Source of the DNA: Candidatus Aerophobota bacterium | GTDB lineage: Bacteria; Aerophobota; Aerophobia; Aerophobales; AE-B3A | Assembly (NCBI GenBank): GCA_004376485.1 | Contig: SOJT01000073.1 | Location: 1-18,496 of the forward strand | Length of the DNA stretch: 18,496 nucleotides | Direction: 5' to 3' | Part shown: piece after piece, positions 1 to 6,740 of the stretch | How the letters are laid out: every line of letters starts with the position of its first letter | Position numbering within the stretch: position 1 is the first letter of the stretch | The notes under the pieces: model-generated | The model's database searches: none | What the model was told of the DNA's origin: nothing | What the model saw: only the letters and a program-made list of their open reading frames with translations | Translations under genes and position numbers: made by a program

Positions 1-754
1 CGATGTCAAAGTCTCGGGAGTGCTGAGCCATGAATACTGCTACCGGAGTTGAAGGAGACATAGGGTAAAAAGAGACAAAATTGCACCCTCCGCCGATCGC
101 ACCTAGTGCTACTGCCTCCGCACCATTCACGAGAACCTCATCTGTAACCTTGAAGTTTTTCTCTATCTTTACCTCAATTTTGCCCGAAGCTACTAAATCA
201 GCGCCGATCTCGTACCCTTTTCTTGCCGCTTTAATATTTTTCCTTACCACCTTCTCTCCCTTGGCAGAAAAATGCTCCCTTAAGTAATCCTCAAGAATAT
301 TTATCTCAACCTTAAAAAGACCTGAAAGTACTCCGACAGCAACTGTATTGGAATAGATTTTGCTTCCAACATCGGATGCTACTTGAGAGAAAGGCACATC
401 CATTATCTTGTCTTCCCTGCCGCGGTATTCCCTTTGTAAATTCTCTCTATCCCCCAGGATCATGGTTTCAGAAGAAACTCTTTCCCCCAGATGCTGCAGT
501 GCACCTTCACTGAGAGGAGTGAGAATATCAATCCTGTCAACGAAAGAAGATACCCTCCTTGATGATATGCGTATCTCTGTGGAATTCGTTCCCCCCCGTA
601 TGCGGGACATATATTCTTTGCTGGAGAAAACGTTGTATCCAGAAAGCTTCAAAACGCGGGCAAGGATGTGCTCAACGGTTTGGATCCCCTGTCCGGCCTC
701 ACCAGCTAGAACAATTGAAACATAATCGTCAGTGTCAGCTAAGCGGCTAACCAT
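1..754 (-). CDS. 2-oxoacid:acceptor oxidoreductase, fused gamma-alpha subunit (KorA/VorA type), 3' end missing
   Basis: Oxidises a 2-oxoacid to its acyl-CoA with ferredoxin as electron acceptor, in the cytoplasm. About 251 residues are visible. Residues 12-190 form the gamma domain, with a glycine-rich GEAGQG motif near residue 18 and the diagnostic EYMSRIRGGTNS stretch near residue 48. The alpha domain follows, with the signature NGAEAVALGAIGGGC and then YPMSPST; these family members use YPMTPST to bind the substrate carboxylate and thiamine pyrophosphate region. The gene runs off the left edge, so the rest of alpha and the expected beta subunit are not visible. The ATG at 754 is supported by an AGGGGGTG ribosome site 7 bases upstream. 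It is probably the last visible member of the leftward redox operon. The true substrate (2-oxoglutarate, branched-chain oxoacid or pyruvate) cannot be told from this part. Confidence 0.88.
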   Translation of the reverse strand, partial: MVSRLADTDDYVSIVLAGEAGQGIQTVEHILARVLKLSGYNVFSSKEYMSRIRGGTNSTEIRISSRRVSSFVDRIDILTPLSEGALQHLGERVSSETMILGDRENLQREYRGREDKIMDVPFSQVASDVGSKIYSNTVAVGVLSGLFKVEINILEDYLREHFSAKGEKVVRKNIKAARKGYEIGADLVASGKIEVKIEKNFKVTDEVLVNGAEAVALGAIGGGCNFVSFYPMSPSTPVAVFMAQHSRDFDI

Positions 755-766
755 ATGCTGCACCCC

Positions 767-1045
767 CTATAAACATTGATATACACAACCTGCGTTCTCC
801 CAATCCTTATCCTTTCCTATTAAGACCTTGTAGGCTAGTGGCAACGCCTTCCCAAGTGGAGGACTTCTCTTCGCCGATTTCGAAATCTACCCAAAGATAT
901 CCTTGGCAACCAGTCTAACTGAAAACCCATGTTCTTTGGCAAGCATCTCACCGTATCCCCCATTCGCCTTGAGGACTGAGCCAGCTTTAATCTTAGCCTC
1001 CTTTTATCACTCTTAACATCCTTAAAGAGACCTCCACCGAGTTCA
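767..1045 (-). pseudogene. Probable decayed small gene (unrecognised) between pdo and the oxidoreductase gene
   Basis: This 291-base gap (755-1045) has no intact reading frame, yet several stretches on the minus strand read like protein. The frame from 1003 to 767 gives a GSVLKANGGYGEMLAKEHGF segment, then VAKDIFG, an in-frame TAG at 887-889, then GKALPLAYKVLIGKDKDW and a final TAG at 767-769. A second frame, overlapping the pdo stop, reads VDELGGGLFKDVKSDK up to about 1003, where the first frame takes over. An AAGGAGG sequence lies at 999-1005 but is followed by no ordinary start codon. I infer a gene broken by at least one frameshift and one nonsense codon. Assembly error, recoding or plain non-coding DNA remain possible. 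I do not recognise the family. Confidence 0.35.
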
Positions 1046-1714
1046 TCAACTCTTATCTTTGGCTTCTTTCGTTGATTTATAAGCCCTCATAACCTCGTCT
1101 ACGAAGGAAGACTCGGGAAGAGCCCCCTCAAACCCAAACTCCTCGTTTATCAGCACCTTGGGAACTCCCATTACTCCGTATTTATTGACTAGATGGGGAA
1201 ATTCAGCCGACTCTACCATATCTGAGGTAATATGTTCACTTTCCAGAGCGAGTTTGTGAGCCATGGTGACGGCGGAAGGGCAATAGGGGCAGGTTAAAGT
1301 AACGAAGACCTGGATGTGTATGGGTCTATCAATTTTACCTATCTTATCCTTTGACTCTAAAGATAGATCAGTAGCTTTCCTGGAGACATCATAAATGGCG
1401 GAAATAAGAGAGTTAAATTCATATCCCCCCGGAATGCCAAAAAACCTGATTCCGTAGTTCCTCTCTCCTTCCACTACCAGAGCCGGAATCTTATCGATCT
1501 TATACTGCTGGGATACTTCCTTATCCAGGGCGAAATTATATATTCTTGAGCTAATCTTGGGAGAAAGAGAAGCTATCTCCTCGGTGAGTCTGCGGGTCTC
1601 CTCACAGTAGTGGCATTCGATCTTCTGGGTAAAATTCACCAACCTCACCTGGCCAGTTAATTTCTTGAACCTTTCCCTTACCTCATTTTGCACCTCGTCC
1701 TTAAGTAAGGTCAT
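1046..1714 (-). CDS. pdo: Protein disulfide oxidoreductase (glutaredoxin-like, two thioredoxin folds)
   Basis: Cytosolic dithiol-disulfide exchange protein of the PDO family, 222 residues, the usual length of about 220-230. It contains two thioredoxin folds in tandem, each with its own active site: CHYC at residues 34-37 and CPYC at 142-145. Each fold has the expected cis-proline region (KIPAL near 75 and GVPKV near 193). The start ATG is preceded by a GGGGAGG ribosome site 6 bases upstream. It lies 122 bases downstream of the flavoprotein reductase gene on the same strand, and that reductase is the obvious electron donor. PDO pairs with thioredoxin reductase in many archaea and thermophilic bacteria, and the same double fold forms the N-terminal domain of AhpF. 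Possible clients are peroxiredoxins, ribonucleotide reductase or cytosolic disulfides; none is encoded nearby. Confidence 0.9.
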   Translation of the reverse strand: MTLLKDEVQNEVRERFKKLTGQVRLVNFTQKIECHYCEETRRLTEEIASLSPKISSRIYNFALDKEVSQQYKIDKIPALVVEGERNYGIRFFGIPGGYEFNSLISAIYDVSRKATDLSLESKDKIGKIDRPIHIQVFVTLTCPYCPSAVTMAHKLALESEHITSDMVESAEFPHLVNKYGVMGVPKVLINEEFGFEGALPESSFVDEVMRAYKSTKEAKDKS

Positions 1715-1734
1715 GTTTACCTCCCCTATAATTT

Positions 1735-1836
1735 ACCCCGTTAGAAAACTCCAACCGTGAGATTAGAGATGAGGATGATTTTCTAAATGAATGGCTCAGG
1801 ACGGGTTAAAGTTCTTTCCAAGCCTTCTAACGGGGT
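1735..1836 (-). repeat. 12-bp perfect inverted repeat filling the trxB-pdo gap
   Basis: ACCCCGTTAGAA at 1735-1746 and its exact reverse complement at 1825-1836 face each other across 78 bases. One arm starts directly after the TAA of the reductase gene and the other ends just before the pdo ribosome site. The pdo-proximal arm, extended to 1748, can instead pair over 8 bases (TTAGAAAA with TTTTCTAA) with 1779-1786. Two mutually exclusive stems are therefore possible in the leftward mRNA. It may be a small MITE-like element, an mRNA stabiliser or an attenuator. The flanks show no convincing target-site duplication. Confidence 0.6.
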
Positions 1837-2811
1837 TTACCTCAATCTCAATAAATATTGATAGGCAGTGAGAGTTGCCTTGGCTCCTTCTCCGCAGGCT
1901 ACGATAATCTGTTTCTCCGGAACACTGCTTACATCTCCAGCAGCAAACAGTCCCGGAATATTGGTGTGGTTGCTGCAGTCTACTACAATCTCACCTGCTT
2001 CATTAAGATTCACCAGGGATCTGGAAAATTCTGAATTGGGAACCAGTCCAATCTCGATGAAAACTCCCTCGAGGGATAAGCTCTTTTCCTCGCCACCATC
2101 TAGAGGTTCTATGATTATACCCTCTACCCTCTCCTTTCCCTTAATCTCCTTTACTCTGTGTCGGGGGAAGAAAGTTACCTTCTTTTCCTTTTCTATCTGC
2201 TTCACCAAGACAGTATCCGCTCTCCAGGTGGAGGCGATATCTACCAGATAAATCTTAGGGGAAATTTTGACTAAATCTAGGACTGCCTCAAAGGCAGAGT
2301 TCCCTCCCCCAATCACCGCCACCTCCCTTCCTTCAAAAAAAGGAGCATCACAGACACTGCAGTAAGTTACTCCCCGTCCGATGAGTCTCTCTTCTCCTGA
2401 AACATTAAGGGAACGAGATCTTTTGCCAGAGGCGATGATTACTGTCCTGCCCCTAAATTTTTTCCCGCTCTTGGTGAAGATAGAAAAAACGTCTTTTTCT
2501 TGGCTTAACTCCTCAACTTCTTCCCCAATTTCTTGATCTATGGGGAAGCGGCTTACCTGTTCTTTGAATTTATTAACTAGCTCTCTACCTTCAATATATT
2601 GATAACCCATGTAGTTTTCCACCTCTGCGGTCACGAGAACCTGACCACCCAGGTCCTTACTGACGAGGAGTGTCGCAAGTCTTTTGCGAGCAGCGTAAAT
2701 AGCGGCGGTCATCCCTGCTGGTCCCCCACCTATTATCAGAAGATCATAAATGAGTTCAGTCTTCCCGGTTGGTTTTTCCTCCTCTTTAGAGAGAATAAAA
2801 TCTAACTCCAT
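1837..2811 (-). CDS. trxB: Thioredoxin reductase family flavoprotein, AhpF-like; likely NADH:PDO reductase
   Basis: FAD-dependent pyridine nucleotide disulfide oxidoreductase, 324 residues, expected to pass electrons from NAD(P)H to the PDO encoded next to it. FAD motif GGGPAG is at 28-33, the redox pair CSVC at 151-154, the nucleotide motif GGGNSA at 168-173 and the second FAD motif AAGD near 290. NADPH-specific enzymes carry HRRxxxR after the nucleotide motif; here the equivalent stretch is DIASTWR (191-197), with an acidic residue where AhpF also has one. That predicts preference for NADH. The C-terminal run KQIIVACGEGAKA is also AhpF-like. About 20 polar residues precede the first FAD strand. 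The start ATG has an AGGGGGAA ribosome site and a strong promoter about 40 bases upstream. Confidence 0.92.
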   Translation of the reverse strand: MELDFILSKEEEKPTGKTELIYDLLIIGGGPAGMTAAIYAARKRLATLLVSKDLGGQVLVTAEVENYMGYQYIEGRELVNKFKEQVSRFPIDQEIGEEVEELSQEKDVFSIFTKSGKKFRGRTVIIASGKRSRSLNVSGEERLIGRGVTYCSVCDAPFFEGREVAVIGGGNSAFEAVLDLVKISPKIYLVDIASTWRADTVLVKQIEKEKKVTFFPRHRVKEIKGKERVEGIIIEPLDGGEEKSLSLEGVFIEIGLVPNSEFSRSLVNLNEAGEIVVDCSNHTNIPGLFAAGDVSSVPEKQIIVACGEGAKATLTAYQYLLRLR

Positions 2812-2852
2812 GACTTCCCCCTTTTATTCGATCAGGTTCGCCTTCAACTTAT

Positions 2853-2881
2853 TTTATACTCAAAAAGAATCTGGATGTCAA
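2853..2881 (-). promoter_or_regulatory. Sigma70-type promoter for the leftward trxB-pdo operon
   Basis: Reading leftward, the perfect -35 box TTGACA is at 2881-2876, followed by a 17-base spacer and the -10 box TATAAA at 2858-2853. Transcription would start near 2846, leaving a leader of about 35 bases that contains the AGGGGGAA ribosome site. Confidence 0.75.
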
Positions 2882-2884
2882 CAA

Positions 2885-2901
2885 ACCAGAATATCTCTGG
2901 T
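2885..2901. promoter_or_regulatory. Dyad ACCAGA-N5-TCTGGT beside the trxB -35 box
   Basis: A perfect 6-bp inverted repeat with spacer ATATC lies 3 bases upstream of the trxB -35 hexamer. A position just behind -35 is typical of an activator site, so it may be an operator for the redox genes. The regulator is unknown. Confidence 0.35.
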
Positions 2902-2913
2902 GGGAAGAAGCTC

Positions 2914-2997
2914 TAATTTTACTTTAACACGATTTCGAACCGCTTTATAATACGATCTGAACCTTAAACCCAGCAGCTAGAAGATTAAGTAAAATTA
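2914..2997. repeat. 11-bp inverted repeat flanking the distal rightward promoter
   Basis: TAATTTTACTT at 2914-2924 is exactly complementary to AAGTAAAATTA at 2987-2997. The pair encloses the candidate promoter at 2924-2951. It could be paired operator half-sites or an RNA stem; being AT-rich, it could also be chance. Confidence 0.35.
2924..2951 (+). promoter_or_regulatory. Candidate distal promoter toward aroE
   Basis: TTAACA at 2924-2929, a 16-base spacer and a perfect TATAAT at 2946-2951. Use of this promoter would give aroE a leader of about 150 bases that includes the hairpin at 3017-3039. Secondary to the closer promoter at 3048-3075. Confidence 0.45.
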
Positions 2998-3016
2998 ATA
3001 GTTCAAGCAATCCCAA

Positions 3017-3039
3017 ATTCTTTCCGGACACCGGAGAAT
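3017..3039 (+). promoter_or_regulatory. Hairpin or operator just upstream of the aroE promoter
   Basis: ATTCT(TT)CCGG, loop ACA, CCGGAGAAT forms a 9-bp stem with a two-base bulge. It ends 8 bases before the aroE -35 box and is followed by a short TTTT. It could weakly terminate transcripts from the distal promoter or serve as a repressor or activator site. Confidence 0.35.
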
Positions 3040-3047
3040 CCGAACTT

Positions 3048-3075
3048 TTGACAGTCTGGCGGCATGTGATAGAAT
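3048..3075 (+). promoter_or_regulatory. Main sigma70-type promoter for the aro cluster
   Basis: Perfect TTGACA at 3048-3053, a 16-base spacer and TAGAAT at 3070-3075. Transcription should begin near 3081-3083, about 27 bases before the aroE ATG, with an AGGGTGA ribosome site at 3094-3100 inside the leader. This is the best rightward promoter seen in the window. Confidence 0.75.
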
Positions 3076-3108
3076 ATTTCATTGTTTCCTGGTAGGGTGA
3101 GTCAGAGA

Positions 3109-3984
3109 ATGAAGATCGGCGGAAAAACAAAAATAGTGGGGATATTCGGCTATCCTTTAGCTCATTCCCTATCTCCCCATCTACATAATGCTGCCTTTGC
3201 TCTATTAGAGCTTGATTTTGTCTACCTTCCCTTCTGGGTAGAACCCGAGGATTTAGACTTAGCGGCCCGGGCCATAAAATCTCTGAATATGGTGGGGGTC
3301 AATGTGACCATTCCTCATAAGGAGGAGATCATCGCCTATCTGGATGAGGTAACCCCTGAGGCCCGGATGATGGGAGCAGTGAATACCGTTCTTAACAGAA
3401 AAGGCAGGCTCATTGGCTACAATACTGATGGTCAAGGTTTCATTGATTCTCTTAATAAGGAAGGAAGATTTGACCCCAGGGGAAAAAGAGTGATGCTTCT
3501 GGGAGCCGGAGGTGCAGCACGGGCCATTTCATCGGTTCTGATCCGGCAAGGAATTGCTTCTCTTATCATTGTTAACCGAACGCAAAGAAGAGGAGAAGAG
3601 CTGGCCCATCATCTGAAAAGGATTTTCAAGAATAGATGCCCCATAGACCTCCTCGAGTTTAACCAAAGGAGCTTCTGGGGAGGGGTGCGGGAAATCAATC
3701 TCTTTGTCAATGCTACTTCAGTGGGTATGCATGCGGAGGACCATCTGTTAACTAATCTGGATCTATTTTCTCCGGGCACCTTTGTTTATGATGTAGTGTA
3801 TAACAGAAAAACAGAGCTTCTAGAAGCAGCCGAGGAGCAAGACTTACCTTGTTTGGGAGGATTGGGGATGCTCATCCATCAGGCAGCCCTCTCCTTTGAA
3901 ATCTGGACTCATGGAAAGGCTCCGCTCCAGAAGATGAGAGAAGCGGCCGAGAAAGAGTTGGGAATGGGAAAAAGGGGGATATGA
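3109..3984 (+). CDS. aroE: Shikimate dehydrogenase
   Basis: Reduces 3-dehydroshikimate to shikimate with NADPH, the fourth shikimate-pathway step. The product has 291 residues. The shikimate site is SLSP at 20-23, NVTIPHK at 65-71 with catalytic Lys71, Asn92 and catalytic Asp107. The nucleotide site is GAGGAA at 132-137, with NRT at 156-158 supporting NADPH, and GGLGMLIHQA lies near the C-terminus. I chose the ATG at 3109: it has AGGGTGA 8 bases upstream, and the in-frame TTG at 3082 falls at the predicted transcription start, so it cannot be used from the main promoter. First gene of the aromatic cluster; its stop overlaps the aroC start. Confidence 0.96.
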   Translation: MKIGGKTKIVGIFGYPLAHSLSPHLHNAAFALLELDFVYLPFWVEPEDLDLAARAIKSLNMVGVNVTIPHKEEIIAYLDEVTPEARMMGAVNTVLNRKGRLIGYNTDGQGFIDSLNKEGRFDPRGKRVMLLGAGGAARAISSVLIRQGIASLIIVNRTQRRGEELAHHLKRIFKNRCPIDLLEFNQRSFWGGVREINLFVNATSVGMHAEDHLLTNLDLFSPGTFVYDVVYNRKTELLEAAEEQDLPCLGGLGMLIHQAALSFEIWTHGKAPLQKMREAAEKELGMGKRGI

Positions 3985-5150
3985 TGCTTCGCTATTTAAC
4001 TGGAGGGGAATCTCACGGAAGGGCTCTGGTCGCTATTCTTGAGGGGATCCCGGCAGGTCTTTCCCTGTCTTGCCGTGATATTGACGGGGAGCTGAGGCGC
4101 CGACAGGTAGGCTATGGTCGCGGAGAGAGGATGAAGATAGAAAAGGATAGGACCGAGATTCTTTCTGGTGTTCGTGGAGGCAGAACTTTAGGAAGCCCCA
4201 TTGTTCTAATGATAAAGAATCTGGAGTGGCCAAGATGGCAAAAGATTATGGCGGTGGAGGAAAATGTTGATCATGCTGCCCTGACTCAGCCTCGACCTGG
4301 TCATGCTGACCTGGCCGGAGTCATCAAATATGACCTTGAGGATATAAGAGATGTGCTGGAGAGGGCCAGTGCTCGGGAGACAGCAGTCCGGGTGGCAGTA
4401 GGGGCCATCTGTAAGAAATTTTTGCGAGAGTTCGGGATAGATTTTTACAGCCGTGTTATTCAGATTGGCAAGATAAGGGATAAAAAAGAGTGGCAGCCGG
4501 ATCAAGCCGATTATTCTTCAATTGAGTCTTCATCCCTCAGATGTCTGGATAGGGAAAAAGAGAAACAAATGAAGGAGCTTATTGACCAGACCAGAACAAA
4601 GGGTGACACTCTGGGGGGGATCTTTGAGATCTATACTACCAATCTACCCATAGGATTGGGGGGGTATACCCAATGGGATGTTAAACTGGATGCCGGGCTA
4701 GCTAAAGCCATAATGAGCATCCAGGCCATAGTAGGAGTGGAAATAGGACTGGGTTTTGCTTCGGCAGAAAGATGGGGATCCCGGGTTCAGGATGAGATAT
4801 TTTATGATGGGGAAAAAGCCCGTTTTTTCCGCAAGACCAACCGGGCCGGGGGCATTGAGGGAGGAATGAGCAATGGAGAAACCCTGATTATGAGAGCCGC
4901 CATGAAGCCTATTTCTAGCCTGGCTCGGCCCCTTCGCTCAGTGGACCTCATCACCAAGAAAGAGGTGAAGGCAGCTCGCCAAAGAGCAGATATCTGTGCT
5001 GTTCCTGCAGCAGCCGTCATCGGGGAGGCAGTGGTGGCTTTTGAGATTGCCCGGGAGGTGCGGGAGAAGTTTGGCGGGGACAGTCTAGCTGAAGCCAGGA
5101 GGAACTACCAGAGTTACATGGACTACCTGGCCAAAAAACAGGCAAGATGA
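3984..5150 (+). CDS. aroC: Chorismate synthase
   Basis: Converts EPSP to chorismate, the last shared step, using reduced FMN. The product has 388 residues and all three family signatures. GESHG at 8-12 carries catalytic His11, ERASARETA at 126-134 is the second, and RADICAVPAAAV at 334-345 is the third (most relatives have RSDPC here). RRRQVGYGRG at 38-47 and RPGHADL at 104-110 with His107 complete the active site, and a GGIEGGMSNGE stretch is present. An ATG at 3981 is also possible. I prefer 3984 because AAGGGGG (3972-3978) is better spaced and family members begin MLRYLTxGESHG. The start overlaps the aroE stop (TGATG), so translation is probably coupled. Confidence 0.97.
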   Translation: MLRYLTGGESHGRALVAILEGIPAGLSLSCRDIDGELRRRQVGYGRGERMKIEKDRTEILSGVRGGRTLGSPIVLMIKNLEWPRWQKIMAVEENVDHAALTQPRPGHADLAGVIKYDLEDIRDVLERASARETAVRVAVGAICKKFLREFGIDFYSRVIQIGKIRDKKEWQPDQADYSSIESSSLRCLDREKEKQMKELIDQTRTKGDTLGGIFEIYTTNLPIGLGGYTQWDVKLDAGLAKAIMSIQAIVGVEIGLGFASAERWGSRVQDEIFYDGEKARFFRKTNRAGGIEGGMSNGETLIMRAAMKPISSLARPLRSVDLITKKEVKAARQRADICAVPAAAVIGEAVVAFEIAREVREKFGGDSLAEARRNYQSYMDYLAKKQAR

Positions 5151-5683
5151 ACATTATCCTGACGGGTTTTATGGGTACCGGGAAAAGTGCGGTGGGTAGG
5201 AAATTGGCCAAGAGGTTAGACATGGAGTACCTGGATACCGATGAGCTCATTGAAGAAAGGGAGGGCTCTAAGATCTACCATATATTTGAAGAAAAAGGGG
5301 AGTGCTACTTTCGTAAGGTGGAAAGTGCCATGGTCAGGGAGGTTTCACGTCTTGACAGATATGTCATCTCTACCGGTGGGGGAGTAGTCTTGAAAGATGA
5401 AAATATCAAGGCTTTGAGGAGAAACGGTTTTATCATTTGCCTTACTGCTAATCCGGAGGTCATCCTTAAGAGAACCGAGAAGACAGGCGATCGCCCCCTT
5501 TTAAATGAGCCTGATCCAGGAAAAAGAATCAAAGAGCTCCTGAGGATGAGGCAAGCCTATTATGAGAAGGTGGATTTTTCTGTAGACACTTCCGACTTGG
5601 GGATGGAGGAAGTGATCAGAAAAATAGAGGAGGTTTTGAGAAAGAAGAATGAAAGTTGTTCCTATAGACCTGGGGGAGCGTAG
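5147..5683 (+). CDS. aroK: Shikimate kinase
   Basis: Phosphorylates shikimate to shikimate 3-phosphate with ATP. The product has 178 residues, close to the usual 165-180. The P-loop is GFMGTGKS at 7-14. Shikimate-binding residues are Asp32 (DTDELIE), Arg56 (YFRKVE) and GGG at 77-79. The lid arginine is Arg116 (GDRPLL), and the helix LRMRQAYYE follows. The start ATG overlaps the aroC stop as ATGA and has only a weak ribosome site, so it probably relies on re-initiation. The last 11 codons lie inside the start of aroB, an unusually long overlap, and look like a read-on tail rather than conserved sequence. Confidence 0.96.
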   Translation: MNIILTGFMGTGKSAVGRKLAKRLDMEYLDTDELIEEREGSKIYHIFEEKGECYFRKVESAMVREVSRLDRYVISTGGGVVLKDENIKALRRNGFIICLTANPEVILKRTEKTGDRPLLNEPDPGKRIKELLRMRQAYYEKVDFSVDTSDLGMEEVIRKIEEVLRKKNESCSYRPGGA

Positions 5684-6740
5684 CTATCCTGTCTACATAG
5701 GACGAGATATAGCTGATCTGGGCAGGGTAGCCAGAGAATTTGATCTGGGGGAAAAGGTTTTAGTTATTTCCTCGAGACCCATTGCCTCCCTTTATGGGAG
5801 GGAAGTAAGAGATGCTCTTGGAAGCTGCGGCTTTCAGGTTTCTTTAGCCAGAGTCCCGGATGGGGAGAAGTACAAGACATTATCTTGGGCAGCGAAATTA
5901 TATGAAGAGTGTGCTGAAGACAAGCTAGACCGAAACTCCACCATCCTCGCCCTGGGAGGAGGAGTAATAGGAGATCTGGCTGGATTTGTTGCTTCCACTT
6001 ATCTTCGGGGAATTAATTTTATTTATCTGCCTACCACTCTTCTGGCGCAGGTAGATGCCAGCATAGGTGGAAAGGTGGGAGTAGACCTTCCTCAGGGTAA
6101 GAACCTGGTGGGTTCCTTTTATCAACCCCGTTTCGTTTATACGGATCTTAAGGTGCTCAGAACTCTCCCGCAGGCTCAGATAAAAGAGGGATTGGCTGAG
6201 ATCATAAAATATGGGGTGATAGAGGATAAGGATCTTTTCCTTTATCTGGAGCAGAATCTGGAAAAAATTAAAACTTTAAGTCTTGACTCTCTGGAATACA
6301 TCATTACCCGATGTGTTCAAATTAAAGCTGCTGTTGTCCAGGAGGACGAGAGGGAAAAGAGGGGAAAGCGTCAGGTTCTTAATTTTGGTCACACTATTGG
6401 TCATGCTATAGAGTCGGGCACTGGATACGGAAGGTATAGCCATGGAGAAGCTGTGGCGGTGGGAATGATAGCAGCAGCGAGAATAGCTAAGAAGATGGGT
6501 TTTCTCCCGGAGGATTCACTAGTTAGAATGGAAAATCTGGTGAGGAGAGCAGATCTTCCCAGCCGGGTGGAGGGAGTGAACGGTGGTAAGCTCTGGGATG
6601 CTCTTTATTTGGATAAGAAGATCAAAGGAGGTAAACTCTATTTTGTCCTGCCCAGAAGAATAGGAGAGGTTTTTCTCACCGATAAGGTTCCTCTCACTTT
6701 GGTAAGAGAGGCAATTAGAGAGCTGGGGGTGGAAAAATGA
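5649..6740 (+). CDS. aroB: 3-dehydroquinate synthase
   Basis: Cyclises DAHP to 3-dehydroquinate using NAD+ and a divalent metal, the second shikimate step. The product has 363 residues, the usual length. The NAD-binding GGGVIGDLAGFVA lies at 103-115, then LPTTLLAQVDASIGGKVGVD at 127-146 and GKNLVGSFYQP at 150-160. Metal ligands are Glu184 (GLAEIIKYG), His248 (NFGHTIGHA) and His265 (YSHGEAVAVG). The ATG at 5649 lies 35 bases before the aroK stop. It is kept because the N-terminus MKVVPIDLGERSYPVYIG is typical of the family and a GAGGAGG sequence is 15 bases upstream. The stop overlaps aroQ as ATGA. Confidence 0.97.
   Translation: MKVVPIDLGERSYPVYIGRDIADLGRVAREFDLGEKVLVISSRPIASLYGREVRDALGSCGFQVSLARVPDGEKYKTLSWAAKLYEECAEDKLDRNSTILALGGGVIGDLAGFVASTYLRGINFIYLPTTLLAQVDASIGGKVGVDLPQGKNLVGSFYQPRFVYTDLKVLRTLPQAQIKEGLAEIIKYGVIEDKDLFLYLEQNLEKIKTLSLDSLEYIITRCVQIKAAVVQEDEREKRGKRQVLNFGHTIGHAIESGTGYGRYSHGEAVAVGMIAAARIAKKMGFLPEDSLVRMENLVRRADLPSRVEGVNGGKLWDALYLDKKIKGGKLYFVLPRRIGEVFLTDKVPLTLVREAIRELGVEK

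Larger units (their letters stand above)
2812..3108. promoter_or_regulatory. Divergent intergenic control region between redox operon and aro cluster
   Basis: These 297 bases separate the leftward trxB-pdo genes from rightward aroE and contain no credible gene. They hold one good promoter in each direction, a second rightward promoter candidate and three dyad symmetries, listed separately. No transcription regulator is encoded in the window, so any binding protein would come from elsewhere. Confidence 0.75.

Noticed and set aside
408..725. Plus-strand frame of 105 codons
   Set aside because: Antisense to the gamma domain of the oxidoreductase subunit, whose conserved motifs account for the region.
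1727..1760. Possible promoter TTGGAG-N17-TTATAG for pdo
   Set aside because: The -10 box directly abuts the GGGGAGG ribosome site, so the transcript would lack it; the bases belong to the inverted repeat.
3082..3108. TTG start for aroE
   Set aside because: Falls at the predicted transcription start, with no ribosome site; the residues it adds are not family-like.
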